NCBI GenBank assembly: GCA_003643835.1
Contig: QMKX01000001.1
Coordinates: forward strand, 62,001 to 126,000
From: Campylobacterota bacterium
Lineage (GTDB): Bacteria; Campylobacterota; Campylobacteria; Campylobacterales; Arcobacteraceae
DNA length: 64,000 bases
Direction of reading: 5' to 3'
The translations under genes and the position numbers were made by a program. Under the pieces are notes generated by a model, which worked only from the letters and a program-made list of their open reading frames with translations, was not told where the DNA came from and searched no databases. This document shows, in pieces, positions 32,717 through 41,687 of the stretch. How positions within the stretch are numbered: position 1 is the first letter of the stretch; every line of letters starts with the position of its first letter.

Positions 32717-33654
32717 CTAACCCTGCCTACAAATGGCAACAAAAAAAACACCAAAGATAAGCCCAAAGGCACTTGATACAAGTACATATCTTGTTTGATA
32801 GTTTTTATTTTTATTTTATTTGCTTGTAGCTTTTGTCGCATATTGTCAAAAAGTTTTTTTATATCATTTTTCTCAAAACTATATCGCAAATATGCTCCGC
32901 CACTATTGATTGACAAATTTTTTATTTTGTCATTTGCTGAAGATACAACCAAGTTGCCATTTTGATCTTTTTGTTGTTGATTGTTTTTCAAAGGTATAGT
33001 TCCGCCTTGTCGTGTAGCTATCATATATGTATATATTTTTATGTTGTTTTGTTTGGCATATTTCAACGACTTGTCAAAATTTGTTTCATCTGTTCCGTCT
33101 GTAAATACCAATACAGCTGTTTGTGAGTTTTTAAGTATCTTTAGAGCCTTTAACAACTCGTATATAGATGACCCGCTTGTAGATACATACTCTTGGTTTA
33201 TATTTTTTGACAAAAGTCTCAAACTTTCATAATCGCCAGTAGAAGCAGATATCAAAAAAGCTTGCGATGAAAACCCAAACAATGACACTCTTTCATCTTT
33301 TAAGTTATCTAAAAGCTCACTAAATTTTAGTTTGCTAAACTTTAGCCTATTTGGAAAAATATCTTCCACTTTCATAGATGCAGATATATCAAACGCTACT
33401 ACAAATTTCTCACTTTGTTGTGGAACTTTTATCGGTTTTTTTGATATAACTGGACTACTTATAGCTATGATCAAAAATACCATAGACAAAATCAACCATA
33501 AAAAATTAAGTTTGTTTTTATCTTTGCCTACTATTATATTGTCAAACATTTTAGAACTGAAAAGTTTTTTGAGTGTGTCTTTTGAGCGATACATAAAAAC
33601 AAAAACAAAAACAAAAAACAGTAGCCAATAAGCTTGAGGATATAAAATAGTCAT
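32713..33654 (-). CDS. BatA/BatB-like von Willebrand factor A protein
   Basis: 313 residues: two N-terminal membrane spans, a vWA domain with a MIDAS metal site (DISASM at about residue 92, then TSGSSI and FTDGTDE), and a C-terminal membrane span (VPLGLSLVFFLLPFVG). Many Bat loci carry two vWA proteins, BatA and BatB; only one is present, so I do not assign a letter. No MoxR ATPase is nearby. It overlaps folP by 4 bp. Confidence 0.82.
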   Translation of the reverse strand: MTILYPQAYWLLFFVFVFVFMYRSKDTLKKLFSSKMFDNIIVGKDKNKLNFLWLILSMVFLIIAISSPVISKKPIKVPQQSEKFVVAFDISASMKVEDIFPNRLKFSKLKFSELLDNLKDERVSLFGFSSQAFLISASTGDYESLRLLSKNINQEYVSTSGSSIYELLKALKILKNSQTAVLVFTDGTDETNFDKSLKYAKQNNIKIYTYMIATRQGGTIPLKNNQQQKDQNGNLVVSSANDKIKNLSINSGGAYLRYSFEKNDIKKLFDNMRQKLQANKIKIKTIKQDMYLYQVPLGLSLVFFLLPFVGRVR

Positions 33655-34793
33655 ATAGTTATATTGTCTATAGCCTCAAGTATATCAAAGGCTTGTCTAT
33701 GTTGCGCTACATCGTGACATCTTATTATCGATACCCCGTTTTGCACTGCATATATATGCGAAGATAAGCTTCCTGCCAATCTATCATCTACACTACTTGG
33801 CGATATTTTATCTATCATTGATTTGCGACTAACTCCCACAAGCAATTCGTATGAAAATTTTTGAAAATGCGTTATATGCTTAAGCAATCGCAAGTTTTGT
33901 TCCAATGTTTTGCCAAACCCTATACCTACATCAAGTATCATATTTTTTATGCCAAAATCTTTTGCTTTTTTTATTCTTTGTTCAAAAAAATTATCTATAT
34001 CCAGCACAACATCTTCATAAACAGGCTTGTCTTGCATAGTTTGTGGAGTTCCTTGCATATGCATAATCACTGGTGTCGCTTCAAACCTCGCTACAAGATT
34101 AGCTACACTATCATCTTGCAAACCTGTGATATCGTTTACGATACTAAATCCATGCTCCAACGCTTCTTGTATCACTGTTGGCTCGTAGCTATCTATGCTT
34201 AGTTTAATTTTATCATAAAGCTTCTGTTTATATATATGTTTTATGACATCTTTTATTCTTGACATCTCTTCAGCGGCAGACACTTTTTTGCTATCAGGAC
34301 GGCTTGATACTGCTCCTATATCAATTATGTCTGCTTTTTGTTCTATCATTCGCTCTATTTTATATATTGCATCTTGAGGTTTTGTTTGACTTTTTTTATA
34401 AAAACTATCATCGTTTATATTTAAAACAGCCATTATTTTTGTTTTCTTTTGAATTTTTGTTTTGTGTGATTTAAGCTCGTTTGACAACTCTTTAAGTTCA
34501 AACGGTTGTATTTTTAATTTTATTGATAGTATCTCAAGTTGCCTATCATTTGCGAACAATACAACATCATAAAATTTTTTATCACAAACTATGGCTCCTT
34601 TAGGAGTTGCCAAGTCAGCTCCTACACTTATAGTTTCTTGTTTAAGTATATTCGTGGCGCCACAGCTTAAATCTTTTATATACAACATATTTATATCTGT
34701 TTTTTTAGACATAATTCTAACCCCTGCTTTATCGCAACCAATATGCTCAAATATCAAATCTGTTTTATTTTTTTTTATTTTATATAGACGCAC
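33651..34793 (-). CDS. folP: dihydropteroate synthase
   Basis: FolP joins p-aminobenzoate to the pterin diphosphate in folate synthesis. The TIM-barrel core starts at about residue 120 with IMAVLNINDDSFY (the degenerate NxTPDSF loop) and continues with DIGAVSSRPDS, SIDSYEP, VNDITG, VIMHMQGTPQTMQ and the final VSRKSMID. The preceding 110 residues are the extra N-terminal part typical of Campylobacterota FolP. The sulfonamide target. It overlaps holB by 14 bp. Confidence 0.93.
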   Translation of the reverse strand: MRLYKIKKNKTDLIFEHIGCDKAGVRIMSKKTDINMLYIKDLSCGATNILKQETISVGADLATPKGAIVCDKKFYDVVLFANDRQLEILSIKLKIQPFELKELSNELKSHKTKIQKKTKIMAVLNINDDSFYKKSQTKPQDAIYKIERMIEQKADIIDIGAVSSRPDSKKVSAAEEMSRIKDVIKHIYKQKLYDKIKLSIDSYEPTVIQEALEHGFSIVNDITGLQDDSVANLVARFEATPVIMHMQGTPQTMQDKPVYEDVVLDIDNFFEQRIKKAKDFGIKNMILDVGIGFGKTLEQNLRLLKHITHFQKFSYELLVGVSRKSMIDKISPSSVDDRLAGSLSSHIYAVQNGVSIIRCHDVAQHRQAFDILEAIDNITI

Positions 34794-35418
34794 TTTTTTT
34801 TTCCATAAATAAAGACAAACAAAATAAAGTTAATATATTTATAGGTCTTGAGTTTAGTTCAAGAAGTTTTAAACTTTTTTCAAAGATATCCAGCAAACTA
34901 TTGGTTTGATACATCAAATCTGATTTTATCTCAAACAAGCTATTTGTTATGACCTCTTTTGCCTGCTCTTTTGTGGCTCTTCTATTTTTTTCAAGAAAAC
35001 TGTATATTTGCTGTATGTCCATTCTGTGGATATTTTGTTTTATATTTGTTTTATTTTGTTTTGTTTTGTCATATACTACTGGCAACCTAGATAATACAGT
35101 GGGTAAAAGAGCAGTTTTTAGGTTTGTGATGATTATAAATACTATATTTTTTGGAGGCTCTTCGAGTATTTTTAATATAGAGTTTTGTGCTTGTATCTCG
35201 TATTTTTGTGCCGATAAGACTATGTATTTGAAATCTTTTGTGCTGATATTTGCTTCTTTTATGACTTCATTTGCTTGTTCTATTTTGAAATTTGTTTTAT
35301 TTATATCTGGGTTTTTAATCATTTTAATACTATTTATAGGCAATCTTTGTTTTAAATTTTGCTCGTAATTATCCATATTTTTTGTGACAACTATATGTGA
35401 ATAGTTTAAAACAGACAA
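34780..35418 (-). CDS. holB: DNA polymerase III subunit delta'
   Basis: A 212-residue clamp-loader subunit. The short length and the absence of a zinc finger and Walker A fit the reduced delta' of this phylum. The remaining AAA+ part contains FKYIVLSAQKYEIQAQNSIL followed by KILEEPPKNIVFI, the sensor-region motif of HolB/DnaX relatives. Its position between hobA and folP is the standard gene order in the group. Confidence 0.85.
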   Translation of the reverse strand: MSVLNYSHIVVTKNMDNYEQNLKQRLPINSIKMIKNPDINKTNFKIEQANEVIKEANISTKDFKYIVLSAQKYEIQAQNSILKILEEPPKNIVFIIITNLKTALLPTVLSRLPVVYDKTKQNKTNIKQNIHRMDIQQIYSFLEKNRRATKEQAKEVITNSLFEIKSDLMYQTNSLLDIFEKSLKLLELNSRPINILTLFCLSLFMEKKSASI

Positions 35419-35421
35419 AAT

Positions 35422-35967
35422 TTAATCCAGAGTAATATCGGCAAATAAAGTAGCATCTATAGTTTTATCAAGCAGCAAATACAACTGCACCAATTTTATA
35501 TCTATGTATTTGTCATCTTTTCTAAAAGACATGGCACCTTGTTGTATATCGCCTATGAGCCATGAAAAAGATTCGTTATAAAACCTCTGTAAAGCAAAAT
35601 TTTTATGCGATGTTTTGCCTATATACCAAAATATAAAACCATTAGGGAATGATATATCTAACATATCCTTGACTAAGTTTATATCTTCTTGGGATTTAAA
35701 ATCTTTTTTGTTACTACAAATATTACCAAAACTATAAAACGGCAAAAGTGGTCTTGATTTGTTGTTGATTTTGTCTAATATATATCTTTCAAACCATTGG
35801 TGTTCATCGTCTGTGATTATAAGCACAGAATAGTTTTTTTCAAAAACTTTTTTTAATGTTTTTGATACCAATGGAGTCCAATCAAACTTTTTTTCTTCTA
35901 ACCAAGACAGATCCGATGATATCTCTTCCCTTATGGTGTCTATAGTCCAATTTAATAACTCTTGCAT
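35422..35967 (-). CDS. hobA: DnaA-binding replication initiation protein HobA
   Basis: HobA forms a tetramer that binds DnaA domain I and scaffolds the initiator at oriC; it is restricted to Campylobacterota and is functionally like DiaA. The 181-residue protein starts MQELLNWTIDTIREEISSDL, then SWLEEK, and has LIITDDEHQWFERYIL and GDIQQGAMSFRKDDKYIDIK, as in the Helicobacter protein. It begins at the base before the lysC stop and precedes holB by 3 bp. This gene is the strongest taxonomic marker in the window. Confidence 0.93.
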   Translation of the reverse strand: MQELLNWTIDTIREEISSDLSWLEEKKFDWTPLVSKTLKKVFEKNYSVLIITDDEHQWFERYILDKINNKSRPLLPFYSFGNICSNKKDFKSQEDINLVKDMLDISFPNGFIFWYIGKTSHKNFALQRFYNESFSWLIGDIQQGAMSFRKDDKYIDIKLVQLYLLLDKTIDATLFADITLD

Positions 35968-37173
35968 CTATTGGTCCAACTTATATATGTCGTGCAAAGC
36001 CTGAACTGCTCTTTTGCTTTTGTCTTTGTCTATTATCATAGATATTTTTATCTCGCTTGTGCTTATTATGCGGATATTTATGTTGTTGTTCGCCAATGCC
36101 ATAAAGGCATCAGCAGCGACTCCAGTGTGAGATTTCATACCCAAGCCTACTACCGAAACCTTTGATATTTTTTCATTGTAGTCGATATATTTACACTCGT
36201 GCTCAAACTTTTTCATACATTTTTTTGTTTCATTTATCGATACTGTTGGCACTGTGAAGTCTAAGTCTGTTGTGCCATCGGTTCCAACTGTTTGCACTAT
36301 CATATCTACATTTATACCAGCAAAAGCAAGTTTAGAAAATATCTGCCCAGCTATTCCTGGCCTATCTATAACTTTGTATATGCCTACTCTTACTTGATCG
36401 TCATCTGTGGCTATGCCACTTACTATTGGTTGTTCCACTATATTTTCCTCTTTTGTGATTGTTGTGCCTGTCGTATTTGGTTCGAAACTACTTCTCGATA
36501 TTAACTTCACGTCTAATTTTTTTGCTAACTCTACTGAACGACTTTGCAACACCTTTGCTCCTAAGCTTGAAAGTTCAAGCATCTCGTCATATGATATTTG
36601 CTCTAGTTTTTTTGCATTTGGCACAACTCTTGGGTCCGCTGTATATATACCTTGGACATCGGTATATATTTCACATACATCTGCTTGAATACTTCCTGCG
36701 ATAGCCACCGCTGTCAAATCACTTCCTCCTCTACCCAATGTCGTAACTCTATTGTTAGCAAACCCTTGAAAGCCAGCTACTATGGCTGTGTATCCATCTT
36801 TTATGTATTGCTGCAAGTTGCTGCTATTTATTTTGTCTATCTTTGCTTTATTGTGATTATCATCGGTAGTTATACCAGCTTGCCTACCACTTAACGATAT
36901 AGCTTTTATACCCATATCATTTAGACAAATAGACAACAAAGAAGAGCTAACCCTCTCGCCAGAGCTTAAAAGTGTATCCATTTCTAAAGCAATAGGGTCT
37001 TTCGATATGCTATTGGCCAATGATATTAACTTATTTGTTTCGCCGCCCATAGCAGATACTACAGCTACAACATTGTCTCCATTTTGTTTGTAGTTTTTTA
37101 TTATATTAGCTACATTTTTTATATTGTCAGCGCCACCCATACTAGTTCCGCCAAACTTCAGCACTCTTGTCAT
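35968..37173 (-). CDS. lysC: aspartate kinase
   Basis: LysC phosphorylates aspartate at the start of lysine, threonine and methionine synthesis. The N-terminal kinase motif KFGGTSMGG, GRGGSDLTAVAIA and YTDVQGIYTADPR are present. Two C-terminal ACT domains (VGIYKVIDRPGIAGQIFSKL and SVVGLGMKSHTGVA) bind regulatory lysine in homologues, so feedback control is likely. The 401-residue length is normal. It overlaps rppH by 4 bp. Confidence 0.95.
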   Translation of the reverse strand: MTRVLKFGGTSMGGADNIKNVANIIKNYKQNGDNVVAVVSAMGGETNKLISLANSISKDPIALEMDTLLSSGERVSSSLLSICLNDMGIKAISLSGRQAGITTDDNHNKAKIDKINSSNLQQYIKDGYTAIVAGFQGFANNRVTTLGRGGSDLTAVAIAGSIQADVCEIYTDVQGIYTADPRVVPNAKKLEQISYDEMLELSSLGAKVLQSRSVELAKKLDVKLISRSSFEPNTTGTTITKEENIVEQPIVSGIATDDDQVRVGIYKVIDRPGIAGQIFSKLAFAGINVDMIVQTVGTDGTTDLDFTVPTVSINETKKCMKKFEHECKYIDYNEKISKVSVVGLGMKSHTGVAADAFMALANNNINIRIISTSEIKISMIIDKDKSKRAVQALHDIYKLDQ

Positions 37174-37670
37174 GAAAGGTATCCTTCATTCCTAAAATAG
37201 TTTAAAACTTGTTTGTAGTTTGTTCTTTTAAAAGTTGCAACATAATCAAATATTTTATCATATTGCACGAACTTATAAGCTCTAAATTCAGGGATAGGAG
37301 TGTTTATATCTATCTTAGCGCCATTGTTTAACTTGACGAGATAATACTGCTGTTCTTGCCCAGTATAAGGACCCATTTTGCCTTGTATTTTAAGAGGAAA
37401 GTCATATCTTAGTTTTTTGGGATATTTTGATAGTATTGTTATATCGCTTGTGCCTATCTCTTCGTCCAACTCTCTATAAAGTGCTTTGTCAACGGTCTCG
37501 TTTTGTTCTATACCGCCTTGTGGAAATTGCCATGCTTTTTTTGTTTTTGTTTTTGCAGACACTCGCTTAGCTATAAGCACTTCACAGATATCAGGATATC
37601 TTGACGATACTACTATAGCTGCTACATTTGGTCTATATAGTTTTTTTTTATTTTTGCCGTTCAAAATCAT
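37170..37670 (-). CDS. rppH: RNA pyrophosphohydrolase (Nudix)
   Basis: RppH removes pyrophosphate from the 5' end of transcripts and so triggers mRNA decay. The Nudix box reads GGIEQNETVDKALYRELDEE followed by IG. Upstream W-QFPQGG and downstream YDFP and GQEQQYYLV match the RppH/NudH group. 166 residues is normal. A TATAAT box 5 nt before its ATG suggests a leaderless message for this whole lysC-hobA operon. Confidence 0.92.
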   Translation of the reverse strand: MILNGKNKKKLYRPNVAAIVVSSRYPDICEVLIAKRVSAKTKTKKAWQFPQGGIEQNETVDKALYRELDEEIGTSDITILSKYPKKLRYDFPLKIQGKMGPYTGQEQQYYLVKLNNGAKIDINTPIPEFRAYKFVQYDKIFDYVATFKRTNYKQVLNYFRNEGYLS

Positions 37671-37675
37671 ATCTT

Positions 37676-37681
37676 ATTATA
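37676..37681 (-). promoter_or_regulatory. -10 box of rppH operon, probably leaderless
   Basis: On the minus strand TTGATATAAT is followed by AAGAT and the rppH ATG at 37670. There is no ribosome site between them. Confidence 0.5.
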
Positions 37682-37713
37682 TCAAAAGATTATAAATTTT
37701 AATAATATCTTGA

Positions 37714-37719
37714 TATAAT
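37714..37719 (+). promoter_or_regulatory. -10 box of pgi
   Basis: TTGATATAAT lies 31 nt before the pgi start, with AAAAAGGAG in the leader. It is the divergent partner of the rppH promoter. Confidence 0.5.
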
Positions 37720-37749
37720 TTGTCAAACACCACACAAAAAGGAGATATT

Positions 37750-38955
37750 TTGATATACAGCAAGAATTTTTATCAAATCAAATCAAACGACTATACATAT
37801 AGGTGTTTAGAAGATGAAAAAAACTCCATAGGATACTACAATCAGCCATATAAAGATACTAAAGAGATAAAAAAATATTGCCGTCAAACATCACAAAAAG
37901 ATATTGTGCTTATAGGCATAGGAGGTAGTAGTTTGGGGGCCAAAGCTATATATGAGTTTTTATCAAGTTCAAAAAAGTTTGAAAAAAAACTATATTTTTT
38001 AGAAACTACAGATCCTCTTGCAATCAACCAAACCATCTCACAAATAGACTTAAAACATAGCCATTTTGTCATCATAAGCAAATCTGGTAGCACTATAGAG
38101 ACTATAGCAAACTTTAAATATCTTTTGTCTATTTGCCATATAGACAAAACAAACAGCACCATAATCACAGGACAAAATACACCTCTGTGTAAATATGCCA
38201 CAACAAACAGTATAAAAACTTTTTTCATAGATGAAAATGTTGGCGGTAGATTTAGCGTATTTAGTCCTGCTGGGTTGGTGCCTTTGTGTATGGTCGGAGT
38301 TGATATAGATGAGCTACAAAAAGGTGCTATAAATATGATAGATGGGTTTTTTGATAAAAAATACGACCACATCATGCAAAAAGCTCGTTTTTTGGTGGAA
38401 AATAAAAACCGCTTCAATATAAATGTGCTTTTTTCTTATTCAAGTGGATTAGAGAGTTTTAACAAATGGTATGTTCAACTTTGGGGTGAGTCTTTGGGTA
38501 AGCTAAACATAAATAACACAAGACAAGCACTCACTCCTATTGGTTTGATAGGACCAATAGACCAACATAGTTTTTTGCAATTGATTATAGATGGCAAACG
38601 AGATAAAACTGTGACATTTATCAAGATAGAAAATCCAAACAATCAAACAACTATACCTGATATAAGTTTAAAGTATCTCGAAAGCACAAACAATATAAAC
38701 ACCCTAAGTTTTGCAAAACTTATATCGTTGCAAGCAGACGCTACAATAAAAGCGATACAAGATAAAAAAAATGTTCCATGTGATGTTATAACCATAACAA
38801 AAATAGATGAATACAACATAGCAAAACTTATGACTACATTTATGTTGTTGGTTTCATCTGTTGGTAAGTTTGTTCAAATAGACGCCTACAATCAGCCAGG
38901 TGTAGAAGATGGCAAAACAATTTTGAAACAAATGCTACAAAATTTTAGAACCTAA
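37750..38955 (+). CDS. pgi: glucose-6-phosphate isomerase
   Basis: Pgi interconverts glucose-6-phosphate and fructose-6-phosphate. Motifs include LIGIGGSSLGAKAIYEF, VIISKSGSTIETIANF, DENVGGRFSVFSPAG, the catalytic glutamate region LWGESLGK and PIDQHSFLQLIIDG. The TTG at 37750 lies 5 nt after AAAAAGGAG and is the likely start; an in-frame TTG at 37720 overlaps the promoter. The resulting 401 residues is the short form usual in Campylobacterota. Convergent with nothing; the next genes are co-directional. Confidence 0.93.
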   Translation: MIYSKNFYQIKSNDYTYRCLEDEKNSIGYYNQPYKDTKEIKKYCRQTSQKDIVLIGIGGSSLGAKAIYEFLSSSKKFEKKLYFLETTDPLAINQTISQIDLKHSHFVIISKSGSTIETIANFKYLLSICHIDKTNSTIITGQNTPLCKYATTNSIKTFFIDENVGGRFSVFSPAGLVPLCMVGVDIDELQKGAINMIDGFFDKKYDHIMQKARFLVENKNRFNINVLFSYSSGLESFNKWYVQLWGESLGKLNINNTRQALTPIGLIGPIDQHSFLQLIIDGKRDKTVTFIKIENPNNQTTIPDISLKYLESTNNINTLSFAKLISLQADATIKAIQDKKNVPCDVITITKIDEYNIAKLMTTFMLLVSSVGKFVQIDAYNQPGVEDGKTILKQMLQNFRT

Positions 38956-39055
38956 AGGTGCTAATAGAGGCACTTTGTTAAAATTATATTTGCTTTTGTG
39001 TATATTTTCAAGGTTGGCTTAAGACTTTTTAGATAAAACATTTAAAAGGATAAAA

Positions 39056-39307
39056 ATGTCATTGAAAATAAACGACAATTGTATAGCATGCGATGCCTGT
39101 AGAGAGGAGTGTCCAAATGGCGCGATATCAGAAAACGACCCAATATATATAATAGACTCGGAGTTTTGCACAGAGTGTGTAGGCTCATTTAACGAACCAC
39201 AATGTATTGAGTTTTGTCCGGTTGAGTGTATTGAAATAGATGAAAATAACTTCGAAACCGCTTTAGAGTTAAGTTTAAAATATAAACAAATACAAGAACT
39301 GCGATAA
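39056..39307 (+). CDS. YfhL-type 2[4Fe-4S] ferredoxin
   Basis: An 83-residue low-potential electron carrier. Two cluster motifs are visible: CIACDACREECP and CTECVGSFNEPQCIEFCP; the insert between the second and third cysteines of the latter is typical of the YfhL/Fdx group. An AAAAGGA site precedes the ATG. It is followed by ppx/gppA. Partners are not evident from context. Confidence 0.93.
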   Translation: MSLKINDNCIACDACREECPNGAISENDPIYIIDSEFCTECVGSFNEPQCIEFCPVECIEIDENNFETALELSLKYKQIQELR

Positions 39308-39322
39308 AATGGCGTATTAAAA

Positions 39323-40801
39323 TTGGCTAAAATAACCTCTATTATTGATATAGGCTCAAACTCTATTAGGATGGCAGTGTTTGAAAAATCAAGCAGATTT
39401 GGTTTTTTTTTGATAAACGAAACAAAACATAAAATACAAATAGGCAAGGGTGGTTATGAAAAAGGTGGCCAACTCCAATCAACACCTATGGATAAAGCTT
39501 TCGAAGCTATAAAATCATTTAAACAAATATCACAAAATTTAAAATCAAGAAAAATACTAATAGTCGCTACATCTGCATTAAGAGATGCTCCAAATAAGCA
39601 ACAGTTTGTAAATAGAATTAAAAAAGAACTTAAATTAAATATCAAGATAATAGATGGCTCCAAAGAGGCATATTATGGACAAGTTGCAGTTTCAAACTTG
39701 TTGTTTGTTAAAAATTTTTTCACTATTGATACAGGTGGGGGTAGCACAGAGATAGCATTTGTGAAAAACAACAAAAACATAGGAACTTTTAGTTTAGACA
39801 TAGGCACAGTGCGATTAAAAGAGTTGTATTTTGACAAGCAAGATATAACAGGAGCAAAAAATTATATTTTAAACAAGATAACAAAAATCAAAAATATATC
39901 AAAACAATTTAAAAATGCTATAGTTCTTGGTGGCTCCAATAGAGCCATAAGCACTGCTATCATCAAGCAAAATAACTATCCTCTTGATATAGTCCATGGG
40001 TTTAGTTATATTGTAAAAGAAAATCAAAATACATTAAATGCTATCTTACAAGCAAAAGACAATACCGCTTTAAAAAAACTTGGTATCAAAGAGGACAGAT
40101 ACGATACTATAAAAGTAGGCTGTTTTATACTTCAAACTATCTTGGAGTATCTATCGGTCAAAAAAGTCACAACTTCGCAAGTAGGAGTGCGAGAAGGTGT
40201 GTATTTGTGCGATATATTAAGGACACAAAACCATAGATTTCCCTCAAACTTTAATATAAGTCAAAGATCTCTTATGGACAGATTTGGCAACAAAAATAAC
40301 AATACACACTATACAGCAAGGTTATCAAATGATATTTTTGATATACTCAAAGATAGTTTTAAGCTAAAGCAAAAACACAAGAATATACTTAAAATAGCAT
40401 CAATCTTGCACAAAATAGGTTTGATGTTAAATTTTCACAACAATCAAAAACTATCTAGCAATTTTATACTATATGGACTTGACTATGGGTTTTGTCATAA
40501 AGACAGAGTGCTTATAGCTACGATTATCAATCTCACAAGAAAAAATAGACCGAAAAAAAAAGATATCAAAAAATATAAACAGCTTTTGCCAAAAATCAAA
40601 ACGATAAAATATCTTTTGTTTATTTTGAAGTTGTCTATCATGCTTTCAAGTAGATTAGATAAACAAAAACACGAATTTAAGTTTGACAAAAAGAACAATA
40701 TGTTGTTGATATTGAGTGATAATTTTTCATCTGCCATCAAAGATGAGATAACAAAACTACCACCATATATAGACATAGTTTATAAGAGTTTTTATGATTA
40801 A
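39323..40801 (+). CDS. ppx: Ppx/GppA exopolyphosphatase family protein
   Basis: A 492-residue ASKHA-fold enzyme that hydrolyses polyphosphate and/or the pentaphosphate alarmone pppGpp. IDIGSNSIRMAVFE, ATSALRDAPN, SKEAYYGQVA, FTIDTGGGSTEI and GGSNRAIS are family motifs. A C-terminal helical HD-like part (SILHKIGLML) follows. The TTG start at 39323 is the first codon before the conserved strand. Sequence alone does not separate Ppx from GppA activity. It overlaps the acyltransferase by 8 bp. Confidence 0.88.
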   Translation: MAKITSIIDIGSNSIRMAVFEKSSRFGFFLINETKHKIQIGKGGYEKGGQLQSTPMDKAFEAIKSFKQISQNLKSRKILIVATSALRDAPNKQQFVNRIKKELKLNIKIIDGSKEAYYGQVAVSNLLFVKNFFTIDTGGGSTEIAFVKNNKNIGTFSLDIGTVRLKELYFDKQDITGAKNYILNKITKIKNISKQFKNAIVLGGSNRAISTAIIKQNNYPLDIVHGFSYIVKENQNTLNAILQAKDNTALKKLGIKEDRYDTIKVGCFILQTILEYLSVKKVTTSQVGVREGVYLCDILRTQNHRFPSNFNISQRSLMDRFGNKNNNTHYTARLSNDIFDILKDSFKLKQKHKNILKIASILHKIGLMLNFHNNQKLSSNFILYGLDYGFCHKDRVLIATIINLTRKNRPKKKDIKKYKQLLPKIKTIKYLLFILKLSIMLSSRLDKQKHEFKFDKKNNMLLILSDNFSSAIKDEITKLPPYIDIVYKSFYD

Positions 40802-41687
40802 CTATTTGTTATATGTTGTGTATTTAGTATTTGCAATAGTCGTCAAAATTACCCCAAAAACAATCATAAAATATATTCTTATATTGTTATCTAAGTTTAT
40901 ATATATTGTTGATATAAAACATAGAAAAATAGCTTTAATCAATCTTGATTTAGCCTATATGGACACCATAACAAATTTAAAAAAAAGATACATAGTCAAA
41001 AAATCTTATGAAAATTTAGTATTTAACCTATATGAATTTGTCAAAATCCAAAACAAAACACTCAAGGATATGGAGAAAGATATCATATTGAAAGATGAGT
41101 TGTATATTTTAAATGCTATCAAAGAAAACAAACAAATCATACTTGTAACCGCTCACTATGGTGCTTGGGAGTTGGCTATACCTTATATATCTTTGAAATT
41201 TAGACCTATAGCTATCATAAGCAAACCTATAAAAAATAAATATATAAATGAATTGTTTAAGAAAGCAAGAAAAGCACACAACTTGGAGATGTTTGAAAAA
41301 CATGGAGCAGCTAAAAAGATGCTAAAAGCACTAAAAGACAATAAAATAGTAGCCATGGCAATAGACCAAAATATAGCACAAAAAGATGGAGTAGCAGTAA
41401 AATTTTTTAACAACACTGTCACACAAACAGATTCACCTATAAGATTAGCCTCTAAAGTTAATGCGGTTGTGATTCCTTTTATGCTTGTAAGACATAACTT
41501 TGATACACACGAAGCAGTTTTTTATAAACCTTTAGATATCGATCAAAACCTAAACCAAAAAAAAATTATTGATTATTCTCAAAACATTTCTAATATATTT
41601 GAAGAGCAAATAAGGCGAGACCCTACGAATTGGTTTTGGCAACACAAAAGATTTAAGGCATTTTATAAAGATATCTATGAAAGATAA
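40794..41687 (+). CDS. lipid A biosynthesis lauroyl acyltransferase-like (LpxL/HtrB)
   Basis: A 297-residue inner-membrane acyltransferase of the LpxL/M family, adding a secondary acyl chain to Kdo-lipid A. HYGAWE is the H(x4)E catalytic motif near residue 120, followed by the substrate loop (AISKPIKN) and the terminal NWFWQHKRFK. The N-terminus is a membrane anchor. It overlaps both neighbours slightly (8 and 11 bp). LpxL is the likely member, but acyl-chain choice cannot be read from sequence. Confidence 0.88.
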   Translation: MINYLLYVVYLVFAIVVKITPKTIIKYILILLSKFIYIVDIKHRKIALINLDLAYMDTITNLKKRYIVKKSYENLVFNLYEFVKIQNKTLKDMEKDIILKDELYILNAIKENKQIILVTAHYGAWELAIPYISLKFRPIAIISKPIKNKYINELFKKARKAHNLEMFEKHGAAKKMLKALKDNKIVAMAIDQNIAQKDGVAVKFFNNTVTQTDSPIRLASKVNAVVIPFMLVRHNFDTHEAVFYKPLDIDQNLNQKKIIDYSQNISNIFEEQIRRDPTNWFWQHKRFKAFYKDIYER

